Source: Paraburkholderia ginsengisoli NBRC 100965 (lineage in GTDB: Bacteria > Pseudomonadota > Gammaproteobacteria > Burkholderiales > Burkholderiaceae). Taken from it: DNA of 64,000 nucleotides. A model generated the notes under the pieces. The model ran no database searches. It had not been told where the DNA came from and was given only the letters and a program-made list of their open reading frames with translations. The stretch lies in the NCBI RefSeq assembly GCF_000739735.1, contig NZ_BBJF01000004.1, positions 1,054,001-1,118,000 on the forward strand. The letters run 5' to 3'. This document shows positions 9,125 through 18,879 of this stretch, piece by piece; the first letter of the stretch is position 1; every line of letters begins with the position of its first letter. Both the position numbers and the translations under genes were made by a program.

Positions 9125-9937
9125 TCAAACCGCTTCGACGCGCGCCAACGCCGTCGTCATCAACGCTTCGAGCAACGGCTCGACCTTCGCCGCGCGCGTT
9201 TCGTCATACGCATACGGCAGTTGTTCTTCCATATACGTGATCTGCGATAGTTCGAGCTGTACGGCATGCACGCGTTGCTCGGGCTGTCCATATTGCCGCG
9301 TGATGTAGCCGCCCTTGAAGCGGCCGTTGGCGACCGCCGTATAGCCACCGTGCCGTTCGACGACAGCGGCCAACGCCTCGCCCATGCCCGCCGCCGCGCT
9401 CGCGCCATTCGACGTGCCGAAGTTGAAATCCGGCAGACGTCCCTGGAAAAAACGCGGCACCTGCGAGCGGATCGAATGCGCTTCCCACAGCAGCACCTTG
9501 CCGTGTTTCGCTTTGAGCGCCGCAAGCTCGCCGCTCAATGCATCGTGATACGGCTTCCAGTAGGCGTCGCGACGGCGCGCGACTTCGGCGTCGTCAGGCA
9601 AATGGCCGTCGAGATACAACGGCTCCTTGTCGAACGTGTCGACCGGCAGGAGACCGGTGGTGTCCTGCCCCGGATAGAGGTTCGCGCCATCGGGTGGACG
9701 GTTCAGATCGATCACGTAGCGCGCGTAGGTGGGCGCGAGAATCGATGCGCCCATGCGTTTGGCGAACGCATAGAGACGGTCGAGGTGCCAGTCGCAATCG
9801 TCGGTGCGTTGCACGGCCGGGGTCATCGTCGCAGCGATGTCGGCGGGAATCTGCGTGCCCAGATGCGGGATCGAGATCAGCAGCGGCAGGCTTCCCTGAT
9901 GCAGCGAGAAAACCGGCGGAGTGTTGGGTGCGGTCAT
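9125..9937 (-). CDS. hutG: N-formylglutamate deformylase
   Basis: HutG hydrolyses N-formyl-L-glutamate to glutamate and formate, the last step of the five-step histidine pathway. The 270-residue protein has the family N-terminal motif LISIPHLGTQIP and further conserved segments RYVIDLNRPPDG, LLWEAHSIRSQVPRFFQG and TRQYGQPEQRVHAVQLELSQ. These carry the likely metal-binding His/Asp/Glu residues of the FGase family. It is the last gene of the hut operon, 97 bp after hutF, and shares its strand. It should not be confused with the formiminoglutamase HutG of other bacteria. Confidence 0.95.
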   Translation of the reverse strand: MTAPNTPPVFSLHQGSLPLLISIPHLGTQIPADIAATMTPAVQRTDDCDWHLDRLYAFAKRMGASILAPTYARYVIDLNRPPDGANLYPGQDTTGLLPVDTFDKEPLYLDGHLPDDAEVARRRDAYWKPYHDALSGELAALKAKHGKVLLWEAHSIRSQVPRFFQGRLPDFNFGTSNGASAAAGMGEALAAVVERHGGYTAVANGRFKGGYITRQYGQPEQRVHAVQLELSQITYMEEQLPYAYDETRAAKVEPLLEALMTTALARVEAV

Positions 9938-10034
9938 GTCAGTCCGGAATCGAAGGTTCAGTTCGGCGCATCAGCAGCGCATGGGCGGCGAGCCATTGAA
10001 GCACGCTACCCATGCGTCGCTCATCTGCACCATT

Positions 10035-11432
10035 TCACTTGAGCAGTTCCGCGAGCGCCACACGATAGCGCGCGTAAGCGCCCTCTTCATCGCGATGCCT
10101 GCGGTTCTCGACGACCTTGTCGCCGCCCGCGTAGACGTCGCGAATCGGCGTCTCGCCGTGCTCGCAGAATACGACACCCGAGAGCCACGCGTCACTCGCA
10201 TGCTCGGCGATGCTCGGATGATCGGCGTCGAGCACGAGCCAGTCCGCGCGGCGGCCGGCCTGCAACGCGCCGACCGCGCGACCGGTCGCGTGCGCGCCGC
10301 CGTCGAGCGCGGCGTCGAACAGACGGTCCGCGACATGCGTGGCCTGCGCCGACGCCAGCACGTTGCGTTGCCGGCGCGTCAAACGCTGGCCATATTCGAG
10401 CAGCCGCAATTCGGCGCGCCAGTCGACGCCGATATGGCTGTCCGAGCCGACGCCGATGCGCCCTTGCGCGTCGAGATATTCTTGCGCGGGAAAAATGCCG
10501 TCGCCGAGATTGGCTTCGGTAATCAGGCACAAACCGGCCACCGCGCCGCTCCTCGCGAGCGCCAGCGTTTCGTTCGCGTCGACGTGGGTCGCGTGCACGA
10601 GACACCAGCGGCTGTCGACATCGAAACGATCCAGCAGCCATTGCACCGGACGCGCGCCTTCGGTTTCGATGCACGCGTCGACCTCGGCGGTCTGTTCGGC
10701 GATATGGATATGCACCGGCGCATCGGCGTCGATCCCGCGGAGCAGCGCGCGCAACGAATCCGCCGACACCGCGCGCAACGAATGCGGCGCCACGCCGTAA
10801 CGCAGCGCAGCGCTCTCGGGACGCGCCGTCCGTAGTGTGCCGAGCAGATCGAGCAGGCTCTCCGGCGTATTGATGAAGCGCCGCTGATCGTCGCGCGGCG
10901 CGCGCGAGCCGAAGCCGCTGTACTGATACAGCACCGGCAGCATCGTCATGCCGATGCCGCTCGCCGACGCCGCATCCACCACGCGTTGCGCAAGCTCCGC
11001 CTGATTCGCGTAACGGCCGCCGTCGGGTGCGTGATGCACGTAGTGGAACTCGCACACCGACGTATAGCCCGCCTTCAGCATTTCGATGTACAGCCACTGC
11101 GCGACACTCGCGAGCCCTTCCGGCGTGATGCGCGCGGCGAAGCGGTACATCAGGTCGCGCCAGCTCCAGAAGTTGTCGGTGGCGCCCGTGCCGGATGCCG
11201 CGCGATATTCGGTGAGGCCGGCCATCGCGCGCTGGAACGCGTGCGAATGAAGGTTCGGCATGCCAGGCAATATCGGACCGGCCGCTTTGCGCACGCCCGC
11301 GGGCAAGGCCGGAGCATCCGGCGTGACCGCCGTCAACGTGCCGTGCGCGTCCCACTCCAGCAGCACGTTGCGGCGCCAACCGTCGGGCAGGTACGCGTGG
11401 TCGGCAAACAGCGCTTGATTCGATTGCGTCAT
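10035..11432 (-). CDS. hutF: Formimidoylglutamate deiminase
   Basis: HutF is an amidohydrolase-superfamily zinc enzyme converting N-formimino-L-glutamate to N-formyl-L-glutamate plus ammonia. The 465-residue protein shows the first metal-binding motif in GMPNLHSHAFQRAMAG, the conserved FWSWRDLMY, and later HIHIAEQTAEVDAC, CLVHATHVD and GSDSHIGVDWRAELR. Together these provide the His and Asp ligands expected. With hutG it defines the five-step route (via formylglutamate) rather than direct formiminoglutamase. It lies 47 bp downstream of hutI. Confidence 0.96.
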   Translation of the reverse strand: MTQSNQALFADHAYLPDGWRRNVLLEWDAHGTLTAVTPDAPALPAGVRKAAGPILPGMPNLHSHAFQRAMAGLTEYRAASGTGATDNFWSWRDLMYRFAARITPEGLASVAQWLYIEMLKAGYTSVCEFHYVHHAPDGGRYANQAELAQRVVDAASASGIGMTMLPVLYQYSGFGSRAPRDDQRRFINTPESLLDLLGTLRTARPESAALRYGVAPHSLRAVSADSLRALLRGIDADAPVHIHIAEQTAEVDACIETEGARPVQWLLDRFDVDSRWCLVHATHVDANETLALARSGAVAGLCLITEANLGDGIFPAQEYLDAQGRIGVGSDSHIGVDWRAELRLLEYGQRLTRRQRNVLASAQATHVADRLFDAALDGGAHATGRAVGALQAGRRADWLVLDADHPSIAEHASDAWLSGVVFCEHGETPIRDVYAGGDKVVENRRHRDEEGAYARYRVALAELLK

Positions 11433-11479
11433 CGCTTAAGTCGTCTCTCAGGTCTTGGCTCGGGTCCCAGGCGTGGGGG

Positions 11480-12703
11480 TTAGCTTCGGTCCCGCCGCGT
11501 ATAAACGGTCTCGCCCGCGCGCACGACGCGCGCGCACAACGGTCGCCCGATCCAGTAAGCCAGCTCGGCCAGCGAATCGACCGACCACACCGCGAAATCG
11601 GCCGCGCGTCCGGCTTGCAGCGCGCCGTGCGTGTCCGCTTTGCCGAGCGCGCGCGCCGCATGCGCGGTCACGCCTTGCAGCACCTCGGGCACGGTCATGC
11701 GGAACAGCGTGGTCGCCATGTTCATCATCAACAACAACGACGTCGCGGGCGACGTGCCGGGGTTGCTGTCGGTCGAAATCGCAATCGGCACCTCGTAACG
11801 CCGCAGCAAGTCGAGCGGCGGCAACTGCGTCTCGCGGATGAAGTAATACGCGCCCGGCAACAGCACGGCCACTGTGCCCGCCTCCTTCATCGCGGCGACG
11901 CCGGCTTCGTCGAGGAACTCGAGGTGGTCGGCGGACAGCGCGCGATGGCGTGCCGCGAGCGCCGTGCCGCCGCCGTTCGACAACTGCTCGGCATGCATCT
12001 TTACCGGCAGCCTGTAGCGCTCGGCCGCATTGAACACGCGCTCGCTTTGTTCCAGTGAAAAGCCGATGCGCTCGCAGAACACGTCGACCGCATCGACGAG
12101 GCCTTCGTCGGCGAGCGCGGGCAGCATCGTGTTGCAGACTTCGTCGATATACGCGTCCGCGCGACCCGCGAATTCTGGCGGCAACGCGTGCGCACCGAGG
12201 AACGTCGTGTAGACCGTCACCGGATAGCGTTCGCCCAACTGCCGCGCGACGCGCAGCATCTTGCGCTCGCTGGCGAGATCGAGGCCGTAGCCGGATTTGA
12301 TTTCGACGGCCGTCACGCCTTCGGCGAGCAGCGGTTCGAGTCGCGCCGCCGCTTGCCGGAACAGCGTGGCTTCGTCCGCGGCGCGCGTGGCACGCACCGT
12401 CGAGACGATGCCGCCGCCCTGCCGCGCGATTTCCTCATAGCTGACGCCCGCGAGGCGCTGCGCGAATTCGTCCGCGCGCTGGCCGCCGTACACGAGATGC
12501 GTATGACAATCGACGAGGCCCGGCGTCACCCATGCGCCGTGCAGTTCTTCGCGCGGCCACGCGGCATAGTGAGCGGGTAAGTCGGAGGCCGCACCGAGCC
12601 ACGCGATGCGGCCGTCCTCGACGGCGATCGCGGCATCGGCGAACGTGTGTCGAGGGTCGCCCTGCGGGCAAAGTTTCAGGTGATGCCAGACGGTTTGCTT
12701 CAT
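11480..12703 (-). CDS. hutI: Imidazolonepropionase
   Basis: HutI opens the imidazolone ring of 4-imidazolone-5-propionate to give N-formimino-L-glutamate. It is 407 residues, normal for the family. The metal motif [14 protein letters not shown] is present, as are [19 protein letters not shown] and the C-terminal [14 protein letters not shown] with the active-site Asp. The ATG at 12703 ([13 protein letters not shown]) fits family starts; an upstream extension to 12853 would run into low-complexity His/Arg sequence. It sits between hutD and hutF. Confidence 0.96.
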   Translation of the reverse strand: MKQTVWHHLKLCPQGDPRHTFADAAIAVEDGRIAWLGAASDLPAHYAAWPREELHGAWVTPGLVDCHTHLVYGGQRADEFAQRLAGVSYEEIARQGGGIVSTVRATRAADEATLFRQAAARLEPLLAEGVTAVEIKSGYGLDLASERKMLRVARQLGERYPVTVYTTFLGAHALPPEFAGRADAYIDEVCNTMLPALADEGLVDAVDVFCERIGFSLEQSERVFNAAERYRLPVKMHAEQLSNGGGTALAARHRALSADHLEFLDEAGVAAMKEAGTVAVLLPGAYYFIRETQLPPLDLLRRYEVPIAISTDSNPGTSPATSLLLMMNMATTLFRMTVPEVLQGVTAHAARALGKADTHGALQAGRAADFAVWSVDSLAELAYWIGRPLCARVVRAGETVYTRRDRS

Positions 12704-12800
12704 CGCGTGCCCGTTTCTGCCTGTTCTGCTTGTTGCGTGTCGGTGATGATTCGCGTGCGCGCGCTCCGGTGCTGCGTGGAGGCGCGCATGCGAAGCGTCG

Positions 12801-13454
12801 TCATCGTCGCGTGTAGCGGATGCTGATTGCGAGCACCGCACCCGCCCCCTCAAGTGCGCAATGCAGCGCGTTCGGCGAGTCGATGCGCAGCGTGTCGCCG
12901 GTTTCGAGTTGCAGTGCTTTCGCGCCCGCTAGCGTGAGCGTGACCGAAGCGCTCGCGCAGAACAGCAGCACGACGTCGGCGGAAAAGGTGCGCCGCGTGT
13001 CGTGCTGCTCGCCGTGCTTCGATGCTTCGCGCCACACGTCGAGTTCAGCGTGCGCCGCGTCACGCCGCACCATCAGGTTGAAGTCGCGCGTCGCGCCGTC
13101 GACGAGACGCGCATCGATCCGCGCGGCACCATCGAAACGTGCGATGTCGAGCGCCTGCATCAGCGCGTGCGACTTCACGATGCGCGGGCCGTCCGCTTCA
13201 TCGGCGTCCGCTTCGTCGAGCACCATCCCCGCGCCGGACAACAACACCAGCGTGCGGTCGATGCCCTCGAAACGCGAGAACGGCCCGGCCTGCGCAACGT
13301 CGGCGATGCTCACGCGCCACGCAAAGTCGTTAAGCCCCGAGTTCGCAGGAAACGCCGCCACCTCACGCGTGACGCCGCCGCCGTTTTTCCATGGCGCCGC
13401 CACGAGGTCGGCGCCGCGAATCAGCGTGAGCGTCGCCATGCTGCTCACATCCAT
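12801..13454 (-). CDS. hutD: HutD family protein
   Basis: HutD proteins are cupin-like products of hut operons. In Pseudomonas they are reported to influence histidine utilisation and fitness, but no enzymatic reaction is established. The 217-residue protein has the family signature [14 protein letters not shown] near the N-terminus, [22 protein letters not shown], and [11 protein letters not shown]. The chosen ATG at 13454 lies six bases beyond the hutU stop codon, suggesting translational coupling. A second ATG at 13439 (MATLTLIRG) is equally plausible. The gene is inserted between hutU and hutI. Confidence 0.9.
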   Translation of the reverse strand: MDVSSMATLTLIRGADLVAAPWKNGGGVTREVAAFPANSGLNDFAWRVSIADVAQAGPFSRFEGIDRTLVLLSGAGMVLDEADADEADGPRIVKSHALMQALDIARFDGAARIDARLVDGATRDFNLMVRRDAAHAELDVWREASKHGEQHDTRRTFSADVVLLFCASASVTLTLAGAKALQLETGDTLRIDSPNALHCALEGAGAVLAISIRYTRR

Positions 13455-13459
13455 CACGA

Positions 13460-15148
13460 TTAGCGGCCCAGCATCGGCAGATTGAGGCCCGCCTCGCGCG
13501 CGGTCTGCTGCGCGAGTTCATAGCCCGCATCCGCGTGACGCATCACGCCGGTGGCCGGGTCGTTGAACAGCACGCGGCCGAGGCGTTCGCGCGCCGCATC
13601 CGTGCCGTCCGCGACAATCACGACACCCGAGTGCTGGCTGAAGCCCATGCCGACCCCGCCGCCGTGATGCAGCGATACCCACGACGCACCGCCCGCCGTG
13701 TTCAACAGCGCGTTGAGCAGCGGCCAGTCGCTGACGGCGTCCGAGCCGTCCTTCATCGATTCGGTTTCGCGATTCGGGCTCGCCACCGAACCGGTGTCGA
13801 GGTGATCGCGACCGATCACGATCGGCGCCTTCAGCTCGCCGTTTTTCACCATCTCGTTGAACGCCTGGCCCAGACGATAGCGATCCTTCACGCCGACCCA
13901 GCAGATCCGTGCCGGCAGACCCTGGAACGCGATGCGTTCGCGCGCCATATCGAGCCAGTTGTGCAGATGCGGATCGTCGGGGATCAACTCCTTGACCTTC
14001 GCATCGGTCTTGTAGATATCCTCGGGGTCGCCCGACAGCGCGACCCAGCGGAATGGCCCCTTGCCTTCGCAAAACAGCGGCCGGATATACGCGGGCACGA
14101 AGCCCGGGAAATCGAATGCGTTTTCGACGCCCATTTCCAGCGCCATCTGACGGATGTTGTTGCCGTAGTCGAGCGTAGCCGCGCCGCGCTCCTGCAGCGT
14201 CAACATCGCCTGCACCTGTTTAGCCATCGACTGCTTGGCCGGCGTCACGATGCTGTCCGGCGCGGTTTTCATACGCTCGCGCCAGTCTTCGACGCTCCAG
14301 CCTTGTGGCAGGTAGCCGTGAATCGGATCGTGCGCGCTCGTCTGGTCGGTTACGCAGTCCGGCGTGATGCCGCGCGCCACGCACTCGGCGAACACGTCGG
14401 CGGCATTGCCGAGCAGACCGATCGACACCGGCTTGCCCGCTTGCTTCGCTTCCTCGAGCATCGCAAGCGCTTCGTCCAGCGTCTTCGCCTTCTTATCGAC
14501 GTAGCGCGTCTTCAGACGGAAGTCGATGCGCGTCTCGTCGCATTCGACCGCGATCATCGAGAAGCCCGCCATCGTCGCAGCGAGCGGTTGGGCGCCGCCC
14601 ATTCCGCCGAGGCCGCCCGTCAGAATCCAGCGACCCTTCGGGTCGCCGTTGAAATGCTGGTTCGCCACCGAGAAGAATGTCTCGTAGGTGCCCTGCACGA
14701 TGCCCTGGCTGCCGATGTAGATCCAGCTGCCCGCGGTCATCTGCCCGTACATCATCAGGCCCTTGCGATCGAGTTCGTGGAAATGCTCCCATGTCGCCCA
14801 ATGCGGCACCAGGTTCGAGTTGGCGAGCAGCACGCGCGGTGCGTCCGCATGCGTGCGGAACACGCCGACCGGCTTGCCCGATTGAATCAGCAGCGTCTCG
14901 TCTTCACCCAGGTCCTTCAGCGACTGCAGAATCTGATCGAAGCAATCCCAGTTGCGCGCCGCGCGGCCAATGCCGCCGTACACGACGAGCGCGTGCGGAT
15001 GCTCGGCTACTTCGGGGTCCAGATTATTCTGGATCATCCGGTACGCGGCTTCCGCGATCCACGTCTTGCAGGTCTTTTCCGCGCCGCGCGGGGCGCGGAT
15101 CGTGCGGGTCGGGTCGAGTCGCGGGTCGATGTGTTTCGGGTTGTTCAT
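13460..15148 (-). CDS. hutU: Urocanate hydratase (urocanase)
   Basis: HutU hydrates urocanate to 4-imidazolone-5-propionate using tightly bound NAD+ as an electrophile. The protein has 562 residues, as expected. Visible motifs are [13 protein letters not shown], the NAD-binding [11 protein letters not shown] (about 178-188), and [11 protein letters not shown] containing the conserved Cys region. [13 protein letters not shown] follows near the C-terminus. The ATG at 15148 has GAGG a few bases upstream. The gene lies 66 bp after hutC and is followed immediately by hutD. Confidence 0.97.
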   Translation of the reverse strand: MNNPKHIDPRLDPTRTIRAPRGAEKTCKTWIAEAAYRMIQNNLDPEVAEHPHALVVYGGIGRAARNWDCFDQILQSLKDLGEDETLLIQSGKPVGVFRTHADAPRVLLANSNLVPHWATWEHFHELDRKGLMMYGQMTAGSWIYIGSQGIVQGTYETFFSVANQHFNGDPKGRWILTGGLGGMGGAQPLAATMAGFSMIAVECDETRIDFRLKTRYVDKKAKTLDEALAMLEEAKQAGKPVSIGLLGNAADVFAECVARGITPDCVTDQTSAHDPIHGYLPQGWSVEDWRERMKTAPDSIVTPAKQSMAKQVQAMLTLQERGAATLDYGNNIRQMALEMGVENAFDFPGFVPAYIRPLFCEGKGPFRWVALSGDPEDIYKTDAKVKELIPDDPHLHNWLDMARERIAFQGLPARICWVGVKDRYRLGQAFNEMVKNGELKAPIVIGRDHLDTGSVASPNRETESMKDGSDAVSDWPLLNALLNTAGGASWVSLHHGGGVGMGFSQHSGVVIVADGTDAARERLGRVLFNDPATGVMRHADAGYELAQQTAREAGLNLPMLGR

Positions 15149-15214
15149 GATGGCCCTCGGAATGCTTGAAGATGTTCGGAAGAGATTCAATAAAAAGATC
15201 CGGCAACGGCGCGA

Positions 15215-15910
15215 TCAGAAGTGGCCGGTGAAGCGGTAGCGGCTGCCCGGATGCCACAGATTCGCAATCGACGCGACCTGGCTTTGCGACCACGTGCGCC
15301 GATGCAGCACGAGGCAAGGCTCCAGTTCGTCCATCGTCAGCAGCTCGCGCGTGTCGGCGTCGGCTGCGAGCGCTTCGATCCGGTACTCGACCCGCTGCAA
15401 CGGCGCGACGCGCACGAGGTACTGGTTCGGCGTGGTGTTCGTGAAGTCCTGCAACGCGTACTCGGGCGCGACCGCCGGATTGACCCAGCGCTCTTCGAGT
15501 TGCACCGGCTCGTCGTTTTCGAAATGCAGCACACGCGAATGAAACACCGGACTCCCCGCGCTCACCTGCATCTCTTCGGCAAGCGCTTCGTCAGCGATGC
15601 TCGCACCGATGTGCAGCACCTTCGCCTGATAGCGATGACCGCGCGCGACGATTTCGTCCGAGATACTGCGGATCGCCACCAACGTCGATTCGTACTTCGG
15701 ACGCGCGACGAAGGTGCCCGAGCCCTGCACGCGCGTGAGCACCTGCTCCGAGGTCAGTTCGCGCAACGCGCGATTGACCGTCATGCGCGCCACGTTGAAT
15801 TCGCGCGCGAGCTCGTTTTCGGAGGGCACCTGGTCGCCTTCACCCCACTCGCCCGCATGAATGCGCGCGAGGATGAAGTCCTTGATGCCCTGATAAGCCG
15901 GAGCGTTCAT
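15215..15910 (-). CDS. hutC: Histidine utilisation repressor, GntR/HutC family
   Basis: HutC is a GntR-family repressor that senses urocanate and controls the hut operon. The 231-residue protein has an N-terminal winged helix (residues about 5-70, VPSENELAREFNVARMTVNR with the recognition helix) and a C-terminal UTRA ligand-binding domain ending in LWHPGSRYRFTGHF. It is encoded inside the operon it should control, between hutH and hutU, giving autoregulation. Start choice: the ATG at 15910 (MNAPAYQGI) fits family starts; a GTG at 15934 is also possible. The target palindromes lie upstream of hutH. Confidence 0.95.
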   Translation of the reverse strand: MNAPAYQGIKDFILARIHAGEWGEGDQVPSENELAREFNVARMTVNRALRELTSEQVLTRVQGSGTFVARPKYESTLVAIRSISDEIVARGHRYQAKVLHIGASIADEALAEEMQVSAGSPVFHSRVLHFENDEPVQLEERWVNPAVAPEYALQDFTNTTPNQYLVRVAPLQRVEYRIEALAADADTRELLTMDELEPCLVLHRRTWSQSQVASIANLWHPGSRYRFTGHF

Positions 15911-15946
15911 TGGCTTGATCCGCGTGCTCGACACTTATTGTTCAAC

Positions 15947-17467
15947 TTACTGTTCGGAGACGAACGAGAACGGGCTCAGTTTGCCGATCGTGCCGTCCTG
16001 CACCAGCTTCGTGACCGCCGCGATGTCCGGCGCGAAGTAATGATCGAGCTCGTAATGCGCGACGTCCTTACGCACCACGTCCATCACTTTCTGCAAGCTC
16101 GGGCTGGTCTTGTGCGGCGCGCGCAGATCGACGCCTTGCGCGGCGGCGAGCAGTTCGATCGACAGGATGTTCGCCGTGTTCTCCGCGATGTCGCCGAGCT
16201 TGCGCGCGGCGAACGTCGCCATCGACACATGGTCTTCCTGGTTCGCGGACGTGGGCAGCGAATCGACCGAGGCCGGATGCGCGAGCGTCTTGTTTTCCGA
16301 CGCGAGCGCGGCGGCCGTCACGTGAGCGATCATGAAGCCGGAGTTCACGCCGCCGTCGCGCACGAGGAACGGCGGCAGGCCCGACAGGGTCGCGTCGATC
16401 AACAGCGCGATGCGGCGCTCGGCCAGTGCGCCGATTTCGGCGGCGGCCAGCGCGAGATTGTCGGCGGCGAACGCGACCGGCTCGGCGTGGAAGTTGCCGC
16501 CCGACAGCACTTCACCGGTGTCCGGGAAAATCAGCGGATTGTCGGAGACCGCATTGGCTTCGAGCAGCAGCACGTTCGCGGCATGGCGCATCTGGTCCAG
16601 ACACGCGCCCATCACTTGCGGCTGACAGCGCAGGCTGTACGGGTCCTGCACCTTGTCGCAATCGGCGTGCGACACGTTGATGCCCGAGCCTTCCAGCAGC
16701 GAGCGGTAAGCCGCCGCCGCGTCGATCTGACCTTGATGGCCGCGCAGTTCGTGAATGCGTGCGTCGAACGGCTTCACCGAGCCCATCGCCGCGTCCACCG
16801 ACAACGCGCCCGACACCAGCGCGGTGCGATACAGGTCTTCGATCGCGAACATGTTGTAGAGCGCGAGCGCGGTCGATGCCTGCGTGCCGTTGAGCAGCGC
16901 GAGACCTTCCTTCGCCTGCAGCGTGAGCGGCTTCAGGCCGACGAGCGCGAGGCCTTCGTTGGCCGGCATACGCTCGCCCTTCGCGAACACTTCGCCGACG
17001 CCGAGCAGCGTGGCCGACATATGCGCGAGCGGCGCAAGGTCGCCCGATGCGCCGACCGAACCCTTGACCGGAATCACCGGCAGCACGTCGGCGTTGTACA
17101 GCGTAATCAGCGCTTCCATCACTTCGCGGCGGATACCCGAGTGGCCGCGGCCGAGGCTCGATAGCTTCAGCGCGATCAACAGACGCACGACCGGACGCGA
17201 CATCGGCTCACCCACGCCGACCGCGTGCGACAGCACCAGATTGCGTTGCAGCAGTTCGAGCTGGTCGCGCGGAATGTGCGTGCTGGCGAGCCGGCCGAAG
17301 CCCGTGTTGATGCCATAGGCCGGCTCGCCCTTCGCGGCGATGTCGGCGACGGCTTGCGCGCACGCGTCGATGGCGGCGTGGCTGGCGGGATCGAGTTGCA
17401 GTGCGACGTGTTCGCGCGCGATCTGGCGCAGTTGCGGGAGGGTCAGGTAGCCGGGTGTCAGAATCAT
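15947..17467 (-). CDS. hutH: Histidine ammonia-lyase
   Basis: HutH deaminates L-histidine to trans-urocanate, the first and inducer-forming step. The 506-residue protein contains the autocatalytic MIO cofactor triad Ala-Ser-Gly at about 140-142 in [14 protein letters not shown]. It also has YGINTGFG near residue 51 and NQEDHVSM near the C-terminal third. AGGA lies about 8 bp before the ATG at 17467 (MILTPGYLT). It is the first gene of the hut operon, directly behind a promoter covered by HutC-like palindromes. Confidence 0.97.
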   Translation of the reverse strand: MILTPGYLTLPQLRQIAREHVALQLDPASHAAIDACAQAVADIAAKGEPAYGINTGFGRLASTHIPRDQLELLQRNLVLSHAVGVGEPMSRPVVRLLIALKLSSLGRGHSGIRREVMEALITLYNADVLPVIPVKGSVGASGDLAPLAHMSATLLGVGEVFAKGERMPANEGLALVGLKPLTLQAKEGLALLNGTQASTALALYNMFAIEDLYRTALVSGALSVDAAMGSVKPFDARIHELRGHQGQIDAAAAYRSLLEGSGINVSHADCDKVQDPYSLRCQPQVMGACLDQMRHAANVLLLEANAVSDNPLIFPDTGEVLSGGNFHAEPVAFAADNLALAAAEIGALAERRIALLIDATLSGLPPFLVRDGGVNSGFMIAHVTAAALASENKTLAHPASVDSLPTSANQEDHVSMATFAARKLGDIAENTANILSIELLAAAQGVDLRAPHKTSPSLQKVMDVVRKDVAHYELDHYFAPDIAAVTKLVQDGTIGKLSPFSFVSEQ

Positions 17468-17479
17468 GGTGTCGTTGTC

Positions 17480-17493
17480 CTGTCTATACAATT
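17480..17493 (-). promoter_or_regulatory. HutC-like operator, leader-proximal (imperfect)
   Basis: CTGTCTATACAATT resembles the CTTGTATATACAAG HutC consensus in its right half (TATACAA). It lies between the predicted -10 and the hutH start codon, so repressor bound here would block the early transcript. Confidence 0.45.
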
Positions 17494-17500
17494 TCGAAGA

Positions 17501-17530
17501 AGTCTAGCGGCCGCGTCTTGTATATACAAC
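17501..17530 (-). promoter_or_regulatory. hut operon promoter with overlapping HutC operator
   Basis: On the minus strand a -35 TTGTAT (17524-17529) and a -10 TAGACT (17501-17506) are 17 bp apart. The -35 is half of a perfect 12-bp palindrome TTGTATATACAA (17518-17529), which matches the published HutC/GntR-type operator pattern. Repression by occlusion of the -35 is therefore expected, relieved by urocanate. The promoter assignment is by pattern only. Confidence 0.75.
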
Positions 17531-17667
17531 TTCTTTTTCGAGAATTTGGCCTGGGGATTTCCATTAGCGGGAGGCCGCCTACTTGGCTTCCACTGGACGG
17601 CTGGGCCCGGGTGTCTAGCTCGCCCGGGACATTCGAGCTGTGCGGCTCGCCGTCCATGGACGGTTAA

Positions 17668-17681
17668 CTTGTATATACACG
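17668..17681. promoter_or_regulatory. Upstream HutC-like operator
   Basis: CTTGTATATACACG matches the left 12 of 14 bases of the perfect site at 17517-17530 and lies about 150 bp further upstream. It could support cooperative binding or looping. No gene starts rightwards from it. Confidence 0.55.
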
Positions 17682-17787
17682 TTCAGAATACGCGACACCA
17701 TGCGGACAAAAATATTCTGTGCAGCGCTCTCCATGACCGTCGCCGGTTGGCCGATAAGAGAGTTATAGAAGAGCCTGCCCGGAGCGC

Positions 17788-17822
17788 AAAAAAAGCCCGC
17801 ATGCTCTGGCGAGCAGCGGGCT
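17788..17822 (-). terminator. Terminator of the LysR-family gene
   Basis: Read on the minus strand, AGCCCGC and GCGGGCT arms (17816-17822 and 17794-17800) enclose an inner GCTC/GAGC pairing and are followed by seven Ts (17788-17794). It sits 56 bp beyond the stop codon at 17878. Confidence 0.85.
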
Positions 17823-17877
17823 CATCGCATGCGAGTGCAACAGCGTCCAACTACGTCAATGCACGGCCACCGTGCCG

Positions 17878-18774
17878 CTACAGCTTCACGCGCGCCGCGA
17901 TGAAATCCAGAAAGCACTGCACGCGCCCCGCGAGCGACGCGCTCTGGTAATACACCGCGCTCACCGGCTGCCGCTCGTCGGCGAGCACGTTGCCGAGAAT
18001 CGGCACGAGGCGTTCGTCGCGCACGTCGGCCGCCGTCATGAAGTCGGCGAGACAGGCGATGCCCCAGCCCGACAGCGCCAGTTGCCGCAGTGTCTCGCCG
18101 CTCGACGCGGTGATCGCCGGCTCGATCTTCAACGAGGCGTCCTTACTCTTGCGCCCTTCGCGCAGCGGCCAGCGGTTCAGATGCTCGGGCGCGGTGAAGC
18201 CGATCAGCCGATGCGCGCGCAACGCGTCCACCGTTTTCGGCTCGCCGTATTCGGCCAGATACGCCGGGCTCGCGAGCACGCGCAGCTTGCTGCTGCCTAA
18301 CGCGCGCGCGTGCAACGTGGAATCTTGCAACGCGCCGATACGGATCGCGATATCGACCTTCTGTTCGAGCAGATCGACGATCCGCTCGTTGCTGGTCAGC
18401 TCCAGGCGAATCTCCGGATACAGCGCCGAAAACGCCGTCATATGCGGCGCGACGCAGTGGAGCATGAACGGCGACGCCGCATCGACGCGCAAGCGCCCCG
18501 ATGGCCGCTCGCGTCCGCGTGCGACAGATTCCTCGGCCTCTTCCATCGCGGCGAGAATGGCTCGCGCCCGCAGCAGGAAGGCCTCGCCCTCTTCGGTCAG
18601 CTGCAAGCGGCGAGTCGTACGACGCACGAGCGCGGTGTCGAGTTTCTTTTCGAGGCGGGTGAGCGCGCGGCTCACGCCGGAGACGGTTTGCGCCAGCTTC
18701 TCGGCCGCCGCCGTGATCGAGCCGCTGTCGATCACGGTGACGAACACCAGCAACTCGTCGGTGGATGTTTTCAT
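17878..18774 (-). CDS. LysR family transcriptional regulator
   Basis: This is a 298-residue LTTR: an N-terminal winged helix-turn-helix (DSGSITAAAEKLAQTVSGVSRALTRLE, within residues 5-60) and a C-terminal periplasmic-binding-like effector domain. The HTH and the length are typical of the CrgA-like group. The gene is divergent from an SDR-family reductase, whose TTG start lies 105 bp away, so the reductase gene is the likely target. Repeated TTGATTT/AAATCAA half-sites lie immediately upstream of its ATG. The effector is unknown. Confidence 0.93.
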   Translation of the reverse strand: MKTSTDELLVFVTVIDSGSITAAAEKLAQTVSGVSRALTRLEKKLDTALVRRTTRRLQLTEEGEAFLLRARAILAAMEEAEESVARGRERPSGRLRVDAASPFMLHCVAPHMTAFSALYPEIRLELTSNERIVDLLEQKVDIAIRIGALQDSTLHARALGSSKLRVLASPAYLAEYGEPKTVDALRAHRLIGFTAPEHLNRWPLREGRKSKDASLKIEPAITASSGETLRQLALSGWGIACLADFMTAADVRDERLVPILGNVLADERQPVSAVYYQSASLAGRVQCFLDFIAARVKL

Positions 18775-18776
18775 TG

Positions 18777-18801
18777 TTGATTTCAAATCAAGATTGATTT
18801 G
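18777..18801. promoter_or_regulatory. Overlapping inverted repeats, probable LysR operator
   Basis: TTGATTT-C-AAATCAA (18777-18791) is a perfect inverted repeat, and its right arm pairs again in AAATCAA-GA-TTGATTT (18785-18800). Three half-sites in 24 bases, next to the regulator's own start codon and in the divergent promoter region, fit an autoregulatory LTTR binding site. Confidence 0.65.
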
Positions 18802-18879
18802 AGACTAACACGCTTTTTGCGAGAATCAAGACGGCGGATACTGCTTGCCTGTCATCGTGTTTCCACCAAGGAGAACGTC

